Below are positions 1-10,398 of a stretch of 64,000 bases of DNA, in pieces. The position numbers were made by a program, and so were the translations under genes. Under the pieces are notes generated by a model. That model searched no databases and was not told where the DNA came from. It saw only the letters and a list, made by a program, of their open reading frames with translations. Location: the NCBI GenBank assembly GCA_033439795.1, contig JAUTDP010000021.1, forward strand, positions 124,001 through 188,000. Direction: 5' to 3'. Source of the DNA: Sordaria brevicollis. Its lineage: Eukaryota > Ascomycota > Sordariomycetes > Sordariales > Sordariaceae. Position 1 is the first letter of the stretch; every line of letters begins with the position of its first letter.

Positions 1-426
1 CTGGAGGGGCTTAACGAGACTGTGAGGCTGCAGGGGATGATTGGGGAAGCGACGAATTATGCCAAGAGGGCGAACTCGCTGCTTGTTGCTACTACTTCCA
101 AGCCTGTCAAGTCTACGACGGTGACGGAGGGTGGTGACGGTGCTGGTGACAATGTTGGTGCTGGTGCTGGTGCTACCGCTACCGCCACGCAAAAGGTGGT
201 GCAATTGTCAGCTGGCCCCCTCCCGCTCGGTCTCAAAACAGAAGAAAAGATTAGTCACGAGAGGGTCAGAGGCGGCGGCGAGATTGTGCAGAGGAGTCAG
301 CGCCAGATTGGCTTGTTTGTTAGCAAGAAGAGGAGGGGGTATGAGGTGCATCGGATTTCGGAGGAGGGGCTGTTGAGTAATAAGGGGAGTGGAAGGCCGA
401 GTTTGGTTGTGAGGGAGGCTTTGTAA
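1..426 (+). CDS. C-terminal part of an unrecognised protein (cut by window edge)
   Basis: The reading frame is open from the first base and ends at a TAA at 424-426, so only the last 141 residues of a gene that begins outside the window are present. The visible part has a Gly/Ala/Thr-rich low-complexity stretch (about residues 45-60 of the fragment) followed by a basic tail with many Arg and Lys. I see no domain or motif I recognise, so no function is assigned. The frame could contain an intron I cannot define without the upstream exon. A TAGGG-type repeat follows in the presumed 3' untranslated region. Confidence 0.5.
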   Translation: MEGLNETVRLQGMIGEATNYAKRANSLLVATTSKPVKSTTVTEGGDGAGDNVGAGAGATATATQKVVQLSAGPLPLGLKTEEKISHERVRGGGEIVQRSQRQIGLFVSKKRRGYEVHRISEEGLLSNKGSGRPSLVVREAL

Positions 427-491
427 GGGAAGCCCAGCCCGGGGGTTAGGGGAAGGGAGACTAAAGTAGTACGTTTTGTTGGGGGAGGGAA

Positions 492-530
492 AGGGTAGGG
501 TAGGGTAGGGTGGGATAGGGTAGGGTAGGA
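492..530. repeat. Degenerate TAGGG repeat
   Basis: About seven TAGGG-like units on the + strand, with one GGGATAGGG variant. It lies just 3' of the left-edge gene. It resembles but does not match the fungal telomere unit TTAGGG, so it is best read as simple sequence. Confidence 0.8.
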
Positions 531-1338
531 AATGGGTGGGTGGGTGAAAAAAGTAGGTGTTATATACAATAGATGTCGTTTGTTTTTTTGTTGTTGTTGC
601 ATAATGTCAAGGGTTGCATGTTTTGTGTAGAGAAAAATGTGTGGCGGGCGGGACTGGATGTATATGATGGACATGGAATGGAGCTGGTGTTGTGTAATAA
701 TGGACTTGTGAAGTGCAACTGTTATGAACAAGAAACGCGGGGGGATGGGATCTAAACATAGAAAAACGAATTAAGAGGAGGAGGTCGTGACGGAGGAAAT
801 TCAAGCAAAGTTTGAACGTAGAGGTAGAAGATTAGTACATGTCGAGATAAATGTAGACGTATCAACCCTAAGCCCCAGCCCTCAAACTCAATTCATCCCC
901 AGCTCATACATATCCAATCCATCCAATCCTTCCAATCCTTCCTCTTTTCATCATCCCAACGGTAAACTAAACAGACATACAACATCACCCCAACCCCTGT
1001 CTCCCTACCCCGACCTATCCTACAATCACATCAACCACCAGCTCCCTCCCCCCCTTTGCCTTCCCTCTTCCCTCTTCCCGACGTCTTGCATATACCACAC
1101 CCCACACCCTTGAGACCTAACTGGAGCTTTTTCCTCCTTTTTTTTTTTTATTTTTTTTATTTTTTTTTTTATTTTTTTAGAAAGCTGTTCGCCACTCCCA
1201 CAAACGAAAACTTTAAGTAGAGGTAGCTTAGAATAATGAGAAGGTTTGGTAACGGCAATAGCAGGGGTTGGTTTGAGAGAATGTAGGCAGGCTGTTATAA
1301 CTGGGACTGAACTGTGTTATATACTGGTTTGGTATTTA

Positions 1339-1502
1339 GGGAGCTGGGGATCTAGGGATCTAGGGAGCTGGGGAGCTGGGGAGCTTGGGATCTGGGTATC
1401 TGGGGGTCTGGGTATCTGGGGATCTGGGGGTCTGGAGGTCTGGGGGTCTGGGGAGCTTGGGAGCTGGGGATCTGGGAGCTGGGGAGCTGGGTATCTGGGT
1501 CC
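1339..1502. repeat. G-rich minisatellite of GGGGATCTG / GGGGAGCTG units
   Basis: About 18 short units alternating GGGGAGCTG, GGGGATCTG, GGGTATCTG and GGGGGTCTG. Because the units are 8-9 bases long and lack stops, the repeat is open in several frames on both strands and creates false ORFs. Confidence 0.9.
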
Positions 1503-1576
1503 TGTCTGACGGCGGGGGAAGCTTCGCGTCCCATCTGTTTGTTACTCACTGCCACTCACTATCACCGTCACTATGT

Positions 1577-1613
1577 GAAGAAGAAGAAGAAGAAGAAGAA
1601 GAAGAAGAAGAAA
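1577..1613. repeat. (GAA)n microsatellite
   Basis: About 12 uninterrupted GAA/AAG triplets on the + strand in intergenic DNA. Confidence 0.95.
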
Positions 1614-1919
1614 CCTTTTCCTCTCTATTCTTCCATCCATCCATCCATTTATCTATCCATCTCTTCACCCACCCCGTGTATATTTAGCTTCAGTTCGTTA
1701 TCCTTTTTTTTTTTCTTCCTCGGATTTGATGCCAAGGTATCTGCATCTAAACCCCTTATTCGTATCTCCAGCCTCTTAAGACCTAACGAAGTGCAAGTCA
1801 ACGTGCCGTGACAAATAGATAGATAGATAAACCCCCCCCCTGCCCCATTCCGCCAGTCTAAATAAAATAAATATCCACGACACATCATTTTCCATTCTCC
1901 CATCAACATTATCAATCAG

Positions 1920-3134
1920 TCAATCCTCCTTTTTAAGGCTAGCAGCAGCCGCCGGTTCAACCTCCTCCCTCACCAAATGATTCACATACATATACCTCGA
2001 CAGCCCAATCCACCCATACCTGAACCACCTCATCTGACTCTTATGTGCCCTCGTCATGGCCTGCCAGGCTTTATCCACACTAGCCCACCCCTCTCCTGGT
2101 ACCAAATTATTCATAAACACCAGCGCCTTCGGCCGTTCATTCTTGTCCTTGTTCATAAACCCGGCTGATAAGCCCCATTGCAGCAAAGTGGGGAGGGAGT
2201 CGAGGATGCCGCTGTATTTGCGAAAGAGGGAGAGGGTGGGGAGGGTGTAGAGGTCTACGGTAGGCTTGTTTGATGATGATGATGAGGATGAAGTAGCAGC
2301 CAACACCTGGCTCACAAACAACCTCGCCCCGTGATACAAACTGATATGGTTCGGATGGCCCGAGATTCCGTATCGATCGAACGTGATGATCGTGTCTATC
2401 GTGGGCGTTACCTCTTTTCTCTTCTGTCCTCCCTTGTTTTTTTTTTGGGTTCGTGATCGCGTGCTGCTAGCAACAGCGGGGTTTGTGTCTTCGACCAGTT
2501 CCGGGGCGAATGCTGATGCTAAAACGGAAGAGATTTGCTCGGGGTCCCAGTAAGTGGTCATGCTATCGGGGAAAAGGGGCGAGTCGATGACGAAGATGTC
2601 TGACGAAGAGCGGAGACCGAGGAGGGTGCCGGATTGGAGGAGTTCGTGGGTGCGGATGGGGCCGAGGGATTCTGCGTTGCCTTTTACACAGTTATACCAT
2701 ACTCTGGTTAGCAGCCCGTCCCAGCCATGACATAAGGAGAGGAAGGGGGAAGGTAGGGGCAAAGAGGGGGGGGGAAAGGAGAGGAAGGGGGAAGGTAGGG
2801 GCAAAGAGGGGGGGGAAAGGAGAGGGGGGGGGAAGGTAGGGGGAAAGAGAGGGGGACAAAGGAGAGGGGAAAAGAGAGGAGGAAAGAGAGAGGGGGAAAG
2901 GGAAGACTCACCACTACTCAAACACAAAATCTTGACATGATTCCCCGTCTCCGGCCTGGTCAATGCCAACACGCTCGGCGCAAAAAACATGGCCTCGTCG
3001 TCGGGGTGGGCGATCAGCAGGACTATGCGCTTGTTGCGGAGGGTGGGAAAGCGGGTGGCGACGATGGAGGAGGTGTAGATGTAGAGGGAGGGGATGATGA
3101 CGGCGCAGAGGCCGAGGAGGGTTAGGTAGTTCAT
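1920..3134 (-). CDS. gpi12: N-acetylglucosaminylphosphatidylinositol de-N-acetylase (GPI12/PIG-L)
   Basis: Second step of GPI-anchor synthesis in the ER: removal of the acetyl group from GlcNAc-PI. Two exons are read on the minus strand, 3134-2912 and 2680-1920, giving 327 residues, close to the family size. The intron (2681-2911) starts GTGAGT and ends AAAAG with a GCTAAC branch point. The protein has an N-terminal membrane helix (MNYLTLLGLCAVIIPSLYI), then the PIG-L zinc motif AHPDDEAMFF, SLGPIRTHELLQSG, and the second metal/catalytic motif TFDRYGISGHPNH. I chose the start at 3134 because it places the helix at the N terminus; an in-frame ATG 30 codons upstream adds only a Pro-rich leader. 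An insert of Ser/Arg/Lys-rich residues lies before the GHPNH motif. The intron carries a minisatellite. Confidence 0.93.
   Translation of the reverse strand: MNYLTLLGLCAVIIPSLYIYTSSIVATRFPTLRNKRIVLLIAHPDDEAMFFAPSVLALTRPETGNHVKILCLSSGESSLSPSLFPPLFSPLLCPPLFPPTFPPPLLSPPSLPLPSPFLSFPPPSLPLPSPFLSLCHGWDGLLTRVWYNCVKGNAESLGPIRTHELLQSGTLLGLRSSSDIFVIDSPLFPDSMTTYWDPEQISSVLASAFAPELVEDTNPAVASSTRSRTQKKNKGGQKRKEVTPTIDTIITFDRYGISGHPNHISLYHGARLFVSQVLAATSSSSSSSNKPTVDLYTLPTLSLFRKYSGILDSLPTLLQWGLSAGFMNKDKNERPKALVFMNNLVPGEGWASVDKAWQAMTRAHKSQMRWFRYGWIGLSRYMYVNHLVREEVEPAAAASLKKED
2736..2860. repeat. ~42-bp purine-rich minisatellite inside the GPI12 intron
   Basis: A unit of about 42 bp (GGAGAGGAAGGGGGAAGGTA followed by a GGGGCAAAGAGGGG part) is repeated about 2.6 times, the last copy diverged. 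On the coding strand it makes the intron pyrimidine-rich. Confidence 0.85.
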
Positions 3135-4226
3135 CCCCGTTGGATATGGCGGATGCCGGGGTTTTGGTGATGGTTGGGATCTGGTGATGGTTGGGAATGG
3201 GAGGAGAAGTTGTGGTAGCGTCATAGTACGCGCGCGGTCAGGGGAGCTGTCACGGCAGGGATGTGCTTATCTTATCGCTTTCCGGGCCCGCCTTTTGGGA
3301 GTGGCCCGGAGGGGGGGGCGGGTTGTGGGGGTGGAGTGCCGAGGGTAGATGGGGAGTATGTACCTTGAGGGTTACCTTATTTTTTCCTGTGAACAAGACG
3401 ATGATGACCTTGTGAATGTGGCTTGTATGAGAAGGCAGAAAAGAAAACACGAGGTTGGTTCCCCGCCATTTGCTAGCCGAGAAGCTTGTTATACGGCCCG
3501 GTGAACGGCAAGGGCCGACGGGAGGGTGTGGTCACTATGGTGGATGGAAGACACCTTCAAAAGGGATGGAATGTCTTGTGTAGTCAGGAGACTACCACTC
3601 AGAACTCACACTCAAGTGACTTACATGATGGAAATGCAAGGGAATCCAAGACGAGTAATCAACTTCTCAGGTCTTGAATATTGGAAGCATGACTACCCGA
3701 CGACATGACCGCCCTCGAGAGTCAACAACCCTTACGAGTATCCTTGACGAGTGTCTACTGGAAGGTCTCTTATCACCTGCAGTCTTTCTATGTGATGCGG
3801 ACACCCGATATTCGGTGCATGAGGGCAAGGCTGTAGAACATCGGAAACAGCCTCGTACAGGAGAGGCACGCTGCTTGTTGCCTACTTTCCAATTTGCAAC
3901 ACCAACAAAGTCTGGACTGTCGGAGAATGTTTGAAAAAGTCAAGACCAACGTAGATTAAGGGGAATAGCTTGAAAATGTGTAGTTGATATAGCATCTTAT
4001 ATGAGGTCGAGGTTACAAGGCTTATCTAACCTCTTATCTTTATGTGGGGCCGTTGCGGGAGCTAGTGTAGTAGCGGTCCGACCCACTGAAGCTCCAGAGC
4101 CTCCAGGGGCATTCATTCCATCCCGGGGGCGTCGCATCGCGTCTTCCATTCCATCGTCATCATTCTCTCTGTCCTTCCATTCCATTTATCCCCAGAGCCG
4201 CATTCTATACAATACCTACAGCCACA
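3135..4226. other. Divergent intergenic region
   Basis: About 1.1 kb between the divergent GPI12 and DUF7719-like genes, so it should contain both promoters. No RNA gene or conserved ORF is apparent. The only open frames are short and show no family signal. Confidence 0.6.
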
Positions 4227-5007
4227 ATGGGTCGAAAACGCGCAGAGTCCCCATCCAACATCAAGTTCCAACAACCCGACCGCAGCGGACCCAAAGAAAA
4301 GACATTGCTGGAGTTGGCCGAGGAAAGGGGGTTATTCGCCCAGGCGCAAAAGAAACAAGAGGAGAACGACAAGAAAAAGAAGAAGAAGGGAAATGAACCA
4401 AAGATTACCAAGATCCCCATCAAACCTGGTACCGGAAAGGAGGAAGACGACGACGACGACAACGCCCCCCTCTCCCCCACCGCCGAACGCTTCCTCGACA
4501 CAACCCTCTACACCATCTCCCTAACCATGCTGCACTTCACCCTCGACGTTTTGGTACAAAACCAGTATTCAGCCGATCGGATAGTTTGGCCCAAAGTGTG
4601 GTCGAGAGCTATCCAAGCCTTGTTTGGTACGTCCCCCCCCTTTTTTTTTCCCCTCCCACCTTCCCCCCTACTAATTGGTAATGACAGTCTTCGCCCTCCT
4701 AATCTACACCCTCCACCCCCACCCTTCTTCCTCCTCCAACCCAAACCCCCTCCTCCCGGCTTCTATCCTACCACCCCGCTACCAGACCCACCTCCGACAA
4801 GTCATTTTTACTATTATGAGTATAACGGCGGGGTGCTACCTGATTCATATCACCAACAGGTATGGGTATCTGGCGGTTATGAAGCAAGCCCCGCCGGTGG
4901 GCTGTTTGTGGGTGTGGTCGGTGGTGGAGCTGCGGCTGCCGTGGGCGGTGCTGAGTTTGGGAGTGGCGGGGGCGTTTTTGAGGGTTGGGGGGTATGATAT
5001 TAGGTGA
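4227..5007 (+). CDS. Small fungal membrane protein, DUF7719-like
   Basis: Two exons, 4227-4626 and 4688-5007, joined by a 61-nt GTACGT...GACAG intron, give 239 residues. The N-terminal ~85 residues are soluble and highly charged, with Lys-rich and Asp-rich runs. The rest contains about four hydrophobic segments: around SLTMLHFTLDVLV, at the exon junction (ALFVFALLIYTL), VIFTIMSITAGCYLI, and the C-terminal LWVWSVVELRLPWAVLSLGV. This layout matches a conserved fungal family that I know as DUF7719; the family name is from memory. The role is unknown and the location is probably an internal membrane. The start was chosen because it opens the conserved MGRKR...KFQQPDRSGP leader. Confidence 0.8.
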
Positions 5008-6504
5008 GGGGGTAGTGGTCAGCGGAACTAGCTGGGGAAGAGTATGTGTGGTCGGCACGGAGGGGGTTGGGATAGAAAGGTGTTTTGGGGCCAGACGAAC
5101 AGGTTCGATGGGATAACTCGAAGTGTTCTGGGGGTGTTCTGGGGGTCCTCTGGGGGAAACAAACCGGTTCGGTAGAAGGACGACTGGACTGACTGGTGGC
5201 GCCTCGTGTGTTGCGTTACGCAAACAACTTCCACTTTCCATACGGTGGTGGGCATACGGTGGTGGGCATACGGCGGGCAAACCAGTCAGCACTCTATCCC
5301 ACGAGGCCAGAGTCCAGACGCCAAAGCAAGCCACCAGTGACACGAAGAAAAGAAAGTGCTGAATGTGAGGGACCTGGTTGGACAGAATCCGTCAGTGATA
5401 GTAGACCGTCCAGACCACACCAACGGCACACGGAAACCCATGCAAAAGATACAGCAGGGCAACCATGCATGCATACATTGTAGAGACACACAACAGGTTC
5501 GGGCGAAAAGGATTTCATATATTTTTTTTCTAGCATTGTCGTTGCCTTTATTTTTGTGGGATTTCTTATCATGCCCTTGACCCTTGTCAACCTGTTTCTT
5601 TTCGTTGCTGGAAATGACACTCTGACCTGACGGCGGCGGTGTAGCAAAATGCACACTCATACAAGCTGGGTCCAGTCCGATGTCCCCTTCTTCTTCTTCA
5701 AATAACCCGAACCACGTAGACCGGTGCCAACCACTGGCGTGTCTTCCCGGTCCACCATGTCAGATGTAGTTGGACCGTATATGCGAGGCTAGGGAAAAGG
5801 ATGGGCGCTGCAATGCAAATCCCAAATCCACTGTTTTGTGTGCCGTGGACCGTGGTTGGGAACGGGTAGACCGTAGACATGGGGGGGGCCACACTGTCAA
5901 CTGCAAGGCTGAGTGTCAACCGGTCTGAGAATGAGAACCCGAGGGATGCAGCCTCTGACGTTCAAATCACACCCACCAGACACACACACCACTTCGGACA
6001 CTTTCAAGTACACCTCCAACCACTTTCCAAGAAATAACAAAAAAAGGGCTACAAGGAGGCGCTTTGGGCATCATTCAGGTCGATCATCTGAAGTGGACTT
6101 GTGAGTAGTTCTTGTCCGGTCTGTCTCGGTCTCGGCGCTCGGACTACCGGTTTTGGACTTTGGTAGACGTGAATGTGGTCAGAGAGGTGCCGCTCACTTG
6201 CTTTGCATGTGTCCAGCACAAAAAAAATAAATAAAAATTGATGCATCGTACATATGTATGGGTGGGCATTTATAAATTCCAAATAAAATCCTCTCTCCTT
6301 TTAAGTAGGGTTTCGAGTCCTACTTCTTTCCTTCTTTCCTTCCTTCCCTCTTGCCACACCTTCTGACACAAACCGCGAGTCAACCACAACTCTTTCCATC
6401 TCTCTCTTCAAACTTTGTCCCAAACACTCCTCTCATCGTATCGGATAACAAAACAAAACACCTCAACGGCCACCGGGCTCGCATTCTTTTTTTTTTTTTT
6501 AGCC
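5008..6504. other. Intergenic
   Basis: About 1.5 kb, 5' of the CE4 gene. It has a G-rich tandem near 5123-5157 (GTTCTGGGG units) and three copies of a 14-bp GGTGGTGGGCATAC-type unit near 5240-5278. A pyrimidine tract (6321-6352) and a T run (6487-6500) lie just upstream of the CE4 start. No supported gene. Confidence 0.6.
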
Positions 6505-7737
6505 ATGCGCTGGTCAACATTATTGCCTGTTGGTGCCCTAGTGGCCGTGGGACGTGGGATTCCTACTCCATCGTATGTCCATGTCGTTCCGGGAAGATTG
6601 CTGGTGGAAATAATAAACATATCTGACACTTTTTATCTACAGAAATAGAGTTACCTCTACCCAAAAAGACATCTCGAGAGATGATTTCGATCCAAATAAC
6701 AATTACGGGCCCGATAGCAATTATCCAAATAACAACTATGGACCTGGCACCGACTATCCAAATAACTACTACCCAGACCAAGAAACCTCGTCGTCGTCGT
6801 CTTCCTACCAGGACCCATCGTCTTCATCCTCGTCTTCAAATTCCTACAACCAAAACAACGACGAGTCCGGCTCCTTCCAAAACGACAACTCCTTCCAAAA
6901 CGACAACCCCTACCAAAACACCAACTCCTACCAGAATATCAACTCCAACCAGAACATCAACCAACCCAACCCTTCCTCCATATCCTCCAACCCATCCCCT
7001 CTCCCCCAAACCAACACCAACACCAACACCTCACTCCCCCCTCCCTCCGCCGCGCCCCTCCCCTCCCCACAGGCCAAATCCTAACCTCCTGCACCACCCC
7101 CGGTCTCGTAGCCCTCACATTCGACGACGGTCCCTACATCTACACCGCCCCCCTCCTCACCCTCTTATCTTCCTTCTCCCCCCCCGTCCCCGCCACCTTT
7201 TTCGTCAACGGCGCCAACTGGGTCTCGGGAATCGACGACGAATCTGGTCCCTACCCTGGCATCCTCCGCCGGATTGTTTCCGAGGGGCATCAGTTGGCGT
7301 CACATACCTGGTCGCATGCGGACCTATCGGGTTTGTCAAAGGAGGAGAGGGTGGAGGAGGTGGAGAAATTGGGGGATGTGTTGGAACGGGTTGTTGGGGT
7401 TAGGCCGCGGTATATCCGCCCGCCGTACGGGAGTTGTGACGACGGGTGTCTACAGGATTTGGAGGGGATGGGGGTGAGGGTGGTGGGGTGGGGGGTGGAT
7501 ACGAGGGATTGGGAGAATGATGAGGAGACAGAGATTTGGGGGAGTGTGGACAAGTTTGAGAGGGAGTTGGGGACGGATCCGGCGGGGGAGAGTGCGATTG
7601 TTTTGGGGCATGATGTGCATAGGTGGACGGTGGAGGTGTTGGTGGGGGAGATGGTGAGGGTTGCGAGGGGGAGGGGGTTTAGACTGGTGACGGTGGGGGA
7701 GTGTTTGGGGGATGGGGGGGAGGGGTGGTATTTTTGA
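6505..7737 (+). CDS. Secreted polysaccharide (chitin) deacetylase, CE4 family; frame break in linker
   Basis: CE4 enzymes remove acetyl groups from chitin or related polymers in the cell wall. The start at 6505 gives a signal peptide (MRWSTLLPVGALVAVGRG). Exon 1 (6505-6572) is followed by a 70-nt GTATGT...CTACAG intron (6573-6642). Exon 2 encodes an Asn/Ser/Gln-rich linker with repeated YPNN, SFQND and SYQN units. The catalytic domain follows with all CE4 motifs: TFDDGP (7117-7134), SHTWSH, RPPYGS, VDTRDW and LGHDVH. The linker is in the frame of position 6644, but the catalytic domain is one base earlier (frame of 7072); the linker frame hits TAA at 7079. No GT donor in the needed phase exists in the linker, so either one base is missing from a C-rich run or an unusual GC-donor intron is used. 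The catalytic frame itself is intact. Confidence 0.85.
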
Positions 7738-8393
7738 GTAGAAGGGGGGGATATGGATGGGAGGGGGGATTTGGGTTGGAGTTTGACCTGGTGTTGGTGT
7801 TTAGGTTGGTGAGGTTGTTTTGGGAATACCCTCTTTTCTTTTGATATTGGGATTTTGAGTATCGTTTTGGGAACATACCTTTAGGGGCAAGGTTTTTGAG
7901 TTCAGCGGAAGGGAGACGGATGTATACACTGGTGGGTTGTTTCCATAGAAAGACACTTTCTGTCTATAGCGAATTTGAAACATTTTACAACAATCCTAAC
8001 CTGGGGAACTGTCGCCAAGTACTTAAATAAACCACGGTGATATCTTGTTTGTTTCACGAGATGTCCCAAATTAAGGTACCCGTACCCCAGTGTCGTCTCC
8101 AAGCGGGCCGTCCCACCAGTTCGTTTCCAACCCAACCCAAGAACCGGGAACGGGGAGCGGGCGGGAAGTCCTCCCGAATGGAAGTGTAATAATCTCCAAA
8201 AGCCCCACATTTCCCCGGACTGGTATATATCATCGACTTTACCACGACACTGCCCTTTTTTATCAAATTCTCACCACTTTTCCATCTTTTCTCGACTTTC
8301 CCATCCCTTCACCAATGCCATTTCCAACATCCCATTAATATCCTACAGGAAATATTCGCATTTGTATTTCATTTCAACCCCCAACACAACACA
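7738..8393. other. Intergenic
   Basis: About 650 bp between two genes on the same strand. It must contain the CE4 3' end and the promoter of the hydrolase gene. No further gene seen. Confidence 0.6.
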
Positions 8394-10066
8394 ATGCACC
8401 TCAAAGACCTCTCCATCAACCTCCCCCACAAACCAACAGCCACCTTATCAATATCCGCCCTTTTCCCGGGGACTTCCCATCCGGACTTTGCCGACTGCCC
8501 CGATATTACCAGCTTACCACCGTCGTCGACGCTGCTGGTGTTTTTAAATGGGTTGATTCTTCCAAAGTCGAGTTGGAATGAGTGCGTGGGGAGGTTTTTG
8601 AGGATTAGGGAGAAGCGACGACGAGGTTCAACCTCTTCAAGTTCATCAAGCGATACTGGTTCCGGGTCCAATGCGACGAAACCCAAACCCGGTACTACAA
8701 CCGGTGGTGAACATGGCCCAGCATCAAGTGTCAAGCCTGAACAGGAAGAGACAGCAACAGAAATCCCCAACATCCTCCTCTACGACCGCTACGGCCAAGG
8801 CACCTCCTCCGCTGACCCCTCCTCTCCCTCCTCTCCCTCCCCCTCCCTCAACCCACCCCCCACGACCACACCCCCCTCCCCTCCCTCACCGACCTGCACC
8901 ACCTCCTCCTCCACATCTCAACCACCTACCTCCCCCACCCCCTCCCCTCCCTCAACCTAATCCTCACAGCCAACTCCCTAGGCTGCCCCCTCTCCCGCCT
9001 TTACAATGCCCACTACCCCACCACCCGCATCTTGGGGTATATCTTTCTAGATTCGATGATGGCCAATAGCGATTTTGTTTCGATATTCCCGGATCCAGAT
9101 GGGGAGGGGTTTGATAGGGAGAGGGATTTGAAAGAGGGGGTGGGGGAGGGGGAGTTGAGGTGGGTTAGATGGCGGTTTGGGGGGAGGGAGGGGGTGGGGT
9201 TGGATAGGGGGGGTTTAGGGGGTTGTTGAGGGGGTTGTTACCGTGGGCTGATAGACCTAAATTGACGTTGCCAGAAAAAGGTGGGGGGATAGGGATGAGG
9301 ATGAAGAGGGTGGGGATAGGGAGGGTAGGAATAGGCATAGGGATGGGAAAGGTGGGAGGGATGGGGATGGGGATGGGGATGGAAACGGGAATGGGCAGCG
9401 GCGTAGAGAAGGTGTAAGGGGTGGAAGTGAAGCTGAGGACATGGAGGCGGTGGGTGAAAAGGATGGAAAGGATGGAAAGGATGGAAAAGATGGAAGCAGC
9501 AAAGGACAGGAGAAGGATCAGGCAAGGGAACATCAAGACCAGAGGCAAAGGAAGAAGAAAAGAAGGATAACAAAACCAAGAGTCATCGTCATAGGCCACG
9601 ACTGGGACGTATTTGCCGAGCAGAATGAAAAGGTTCGTTCTTTCCCTTTATGTTTCCCCTTTCCCCTTCCCCTTCCCCTCCCCCCTTCCCCTTTCCCTTC
9701 CATCCCACTCCCTTTCCCCCTCCATCCCACTCCCTGTCATTCATCCCCACCCCATCTCCCTCCTTAGGTCTATACTCATCCTTTGCTCACCAACCTCACC
9801 TCCACCCCAAAAAACAGGGCCCAATGTCCATCCCCAAAGCCGTCACAAACGGGTACATGAACCCAGCGTGGCAGAAATACAACGAGGGGTTGACTCGCTT
9901 GGCTGCAACCGATGACGATGACGAAGACGAAGACGATCCCGACGACAAGAAGAAAAATGTGGTGCCGGTCAAGATTGCAAAAGACTGCGGGCATTTCATC
10001 CAGAAGGATGATCCGGAGTTGGTGGCGAGGGAGGTGGATGGGTTGTTGAGGTATTTGGGGTTGTGA
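8394..10066 (+). CDS. Alpha/beta-hydrolase, frame interrupted three times
   Basis: Fungal alpha/beta-hydrolase fold protein; substrate unknown. Family landmarks occur in order but in three frames. First come a strand/oxyanion region (SSTLLVFLNGLILPKSSW) and ILLYDRYGQG (from 8394). Then TDLHHLLLHI, the nucleophile elbow ANSLGC and GYIFLDSMM appear one base back, from about 8870. GLLPWADRPKL lies one more base back, from about 9207, and VIVIGHDWDVFAEQ with an Asp/Gly-rich insert another base back, from about 9288. A normal 185-nt intron (9633-9817, GTTCGT...AACAG) then joins the last exon GPMSIPKAVTNGYMNPAW, with the catalytic-His region DCGHFIQ and the stop at 10066. Each break lies in a C or G run where no intron could fit, and each is cured by one added base. 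The protein ends match the family, which argues for sequence error more than decay. Confidence 0.75.
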
Positions 10067-10398
10067 GGGAAGCCTCAAACACTTGAGATGAAGATGGCGT
10101 TTTCGGGGGAAGGCAATTTGGCTTTTGGTGGTATCGGACTGGATGGATAGTTTGCTTGGGGGAGATGAGAAAAGGGGAGGGTTAGTTGGTGATTTTGGGG
10201 TTGGTGTATAGTAGGTGGCTGGTCGTAGTTGGGGATTGGAATAGTGTCGAAAGTGTACCGATTTAATAAGTGTTCAGTTCCTGATTGAGATGCAAAACCT
10301 GCCCAAATTCAACGCACACCAGATATATACCTCTCAAACACCCAACCTGCCAACTTGAAGTCCACGTAAAGGTACCCAGCCCTCTACCACGGTCTGGT
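10067..10398. other. Convergent intergenic spacer
   Basis: About 330 bp between the stops of two convergent genes, expected to hold both 3' ends. Nothing else seen. Confidence 0.6.

Larger units (their letters stand above)
427..1919. other. Intergenic, low-complexity rich
   Basis: About 1.5 kb between the left-edge gene and the convergent GPI12 gene. It holds a TAGGG-like repeat, T-rich tracts near 1138-1180, a G-rich minisatellite (1339-1502) and a GAA microsatellite. Open frames here come from the repeats and show no protein family signal. Confidence 0.7.

Noticed and set aside
492..530. Possible internal telomere repeat
   Set aside because: Unit is TAGGG and irregular, not TTAGGG; short and beside a gene.
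6681..7403. 240-codon Pro/Thr/Arg-rich frame over the CE4 gene
   Set aside because: It is an out-of-frame reading of the linker and catalytic domain; the CE4 motifs are in another frame.
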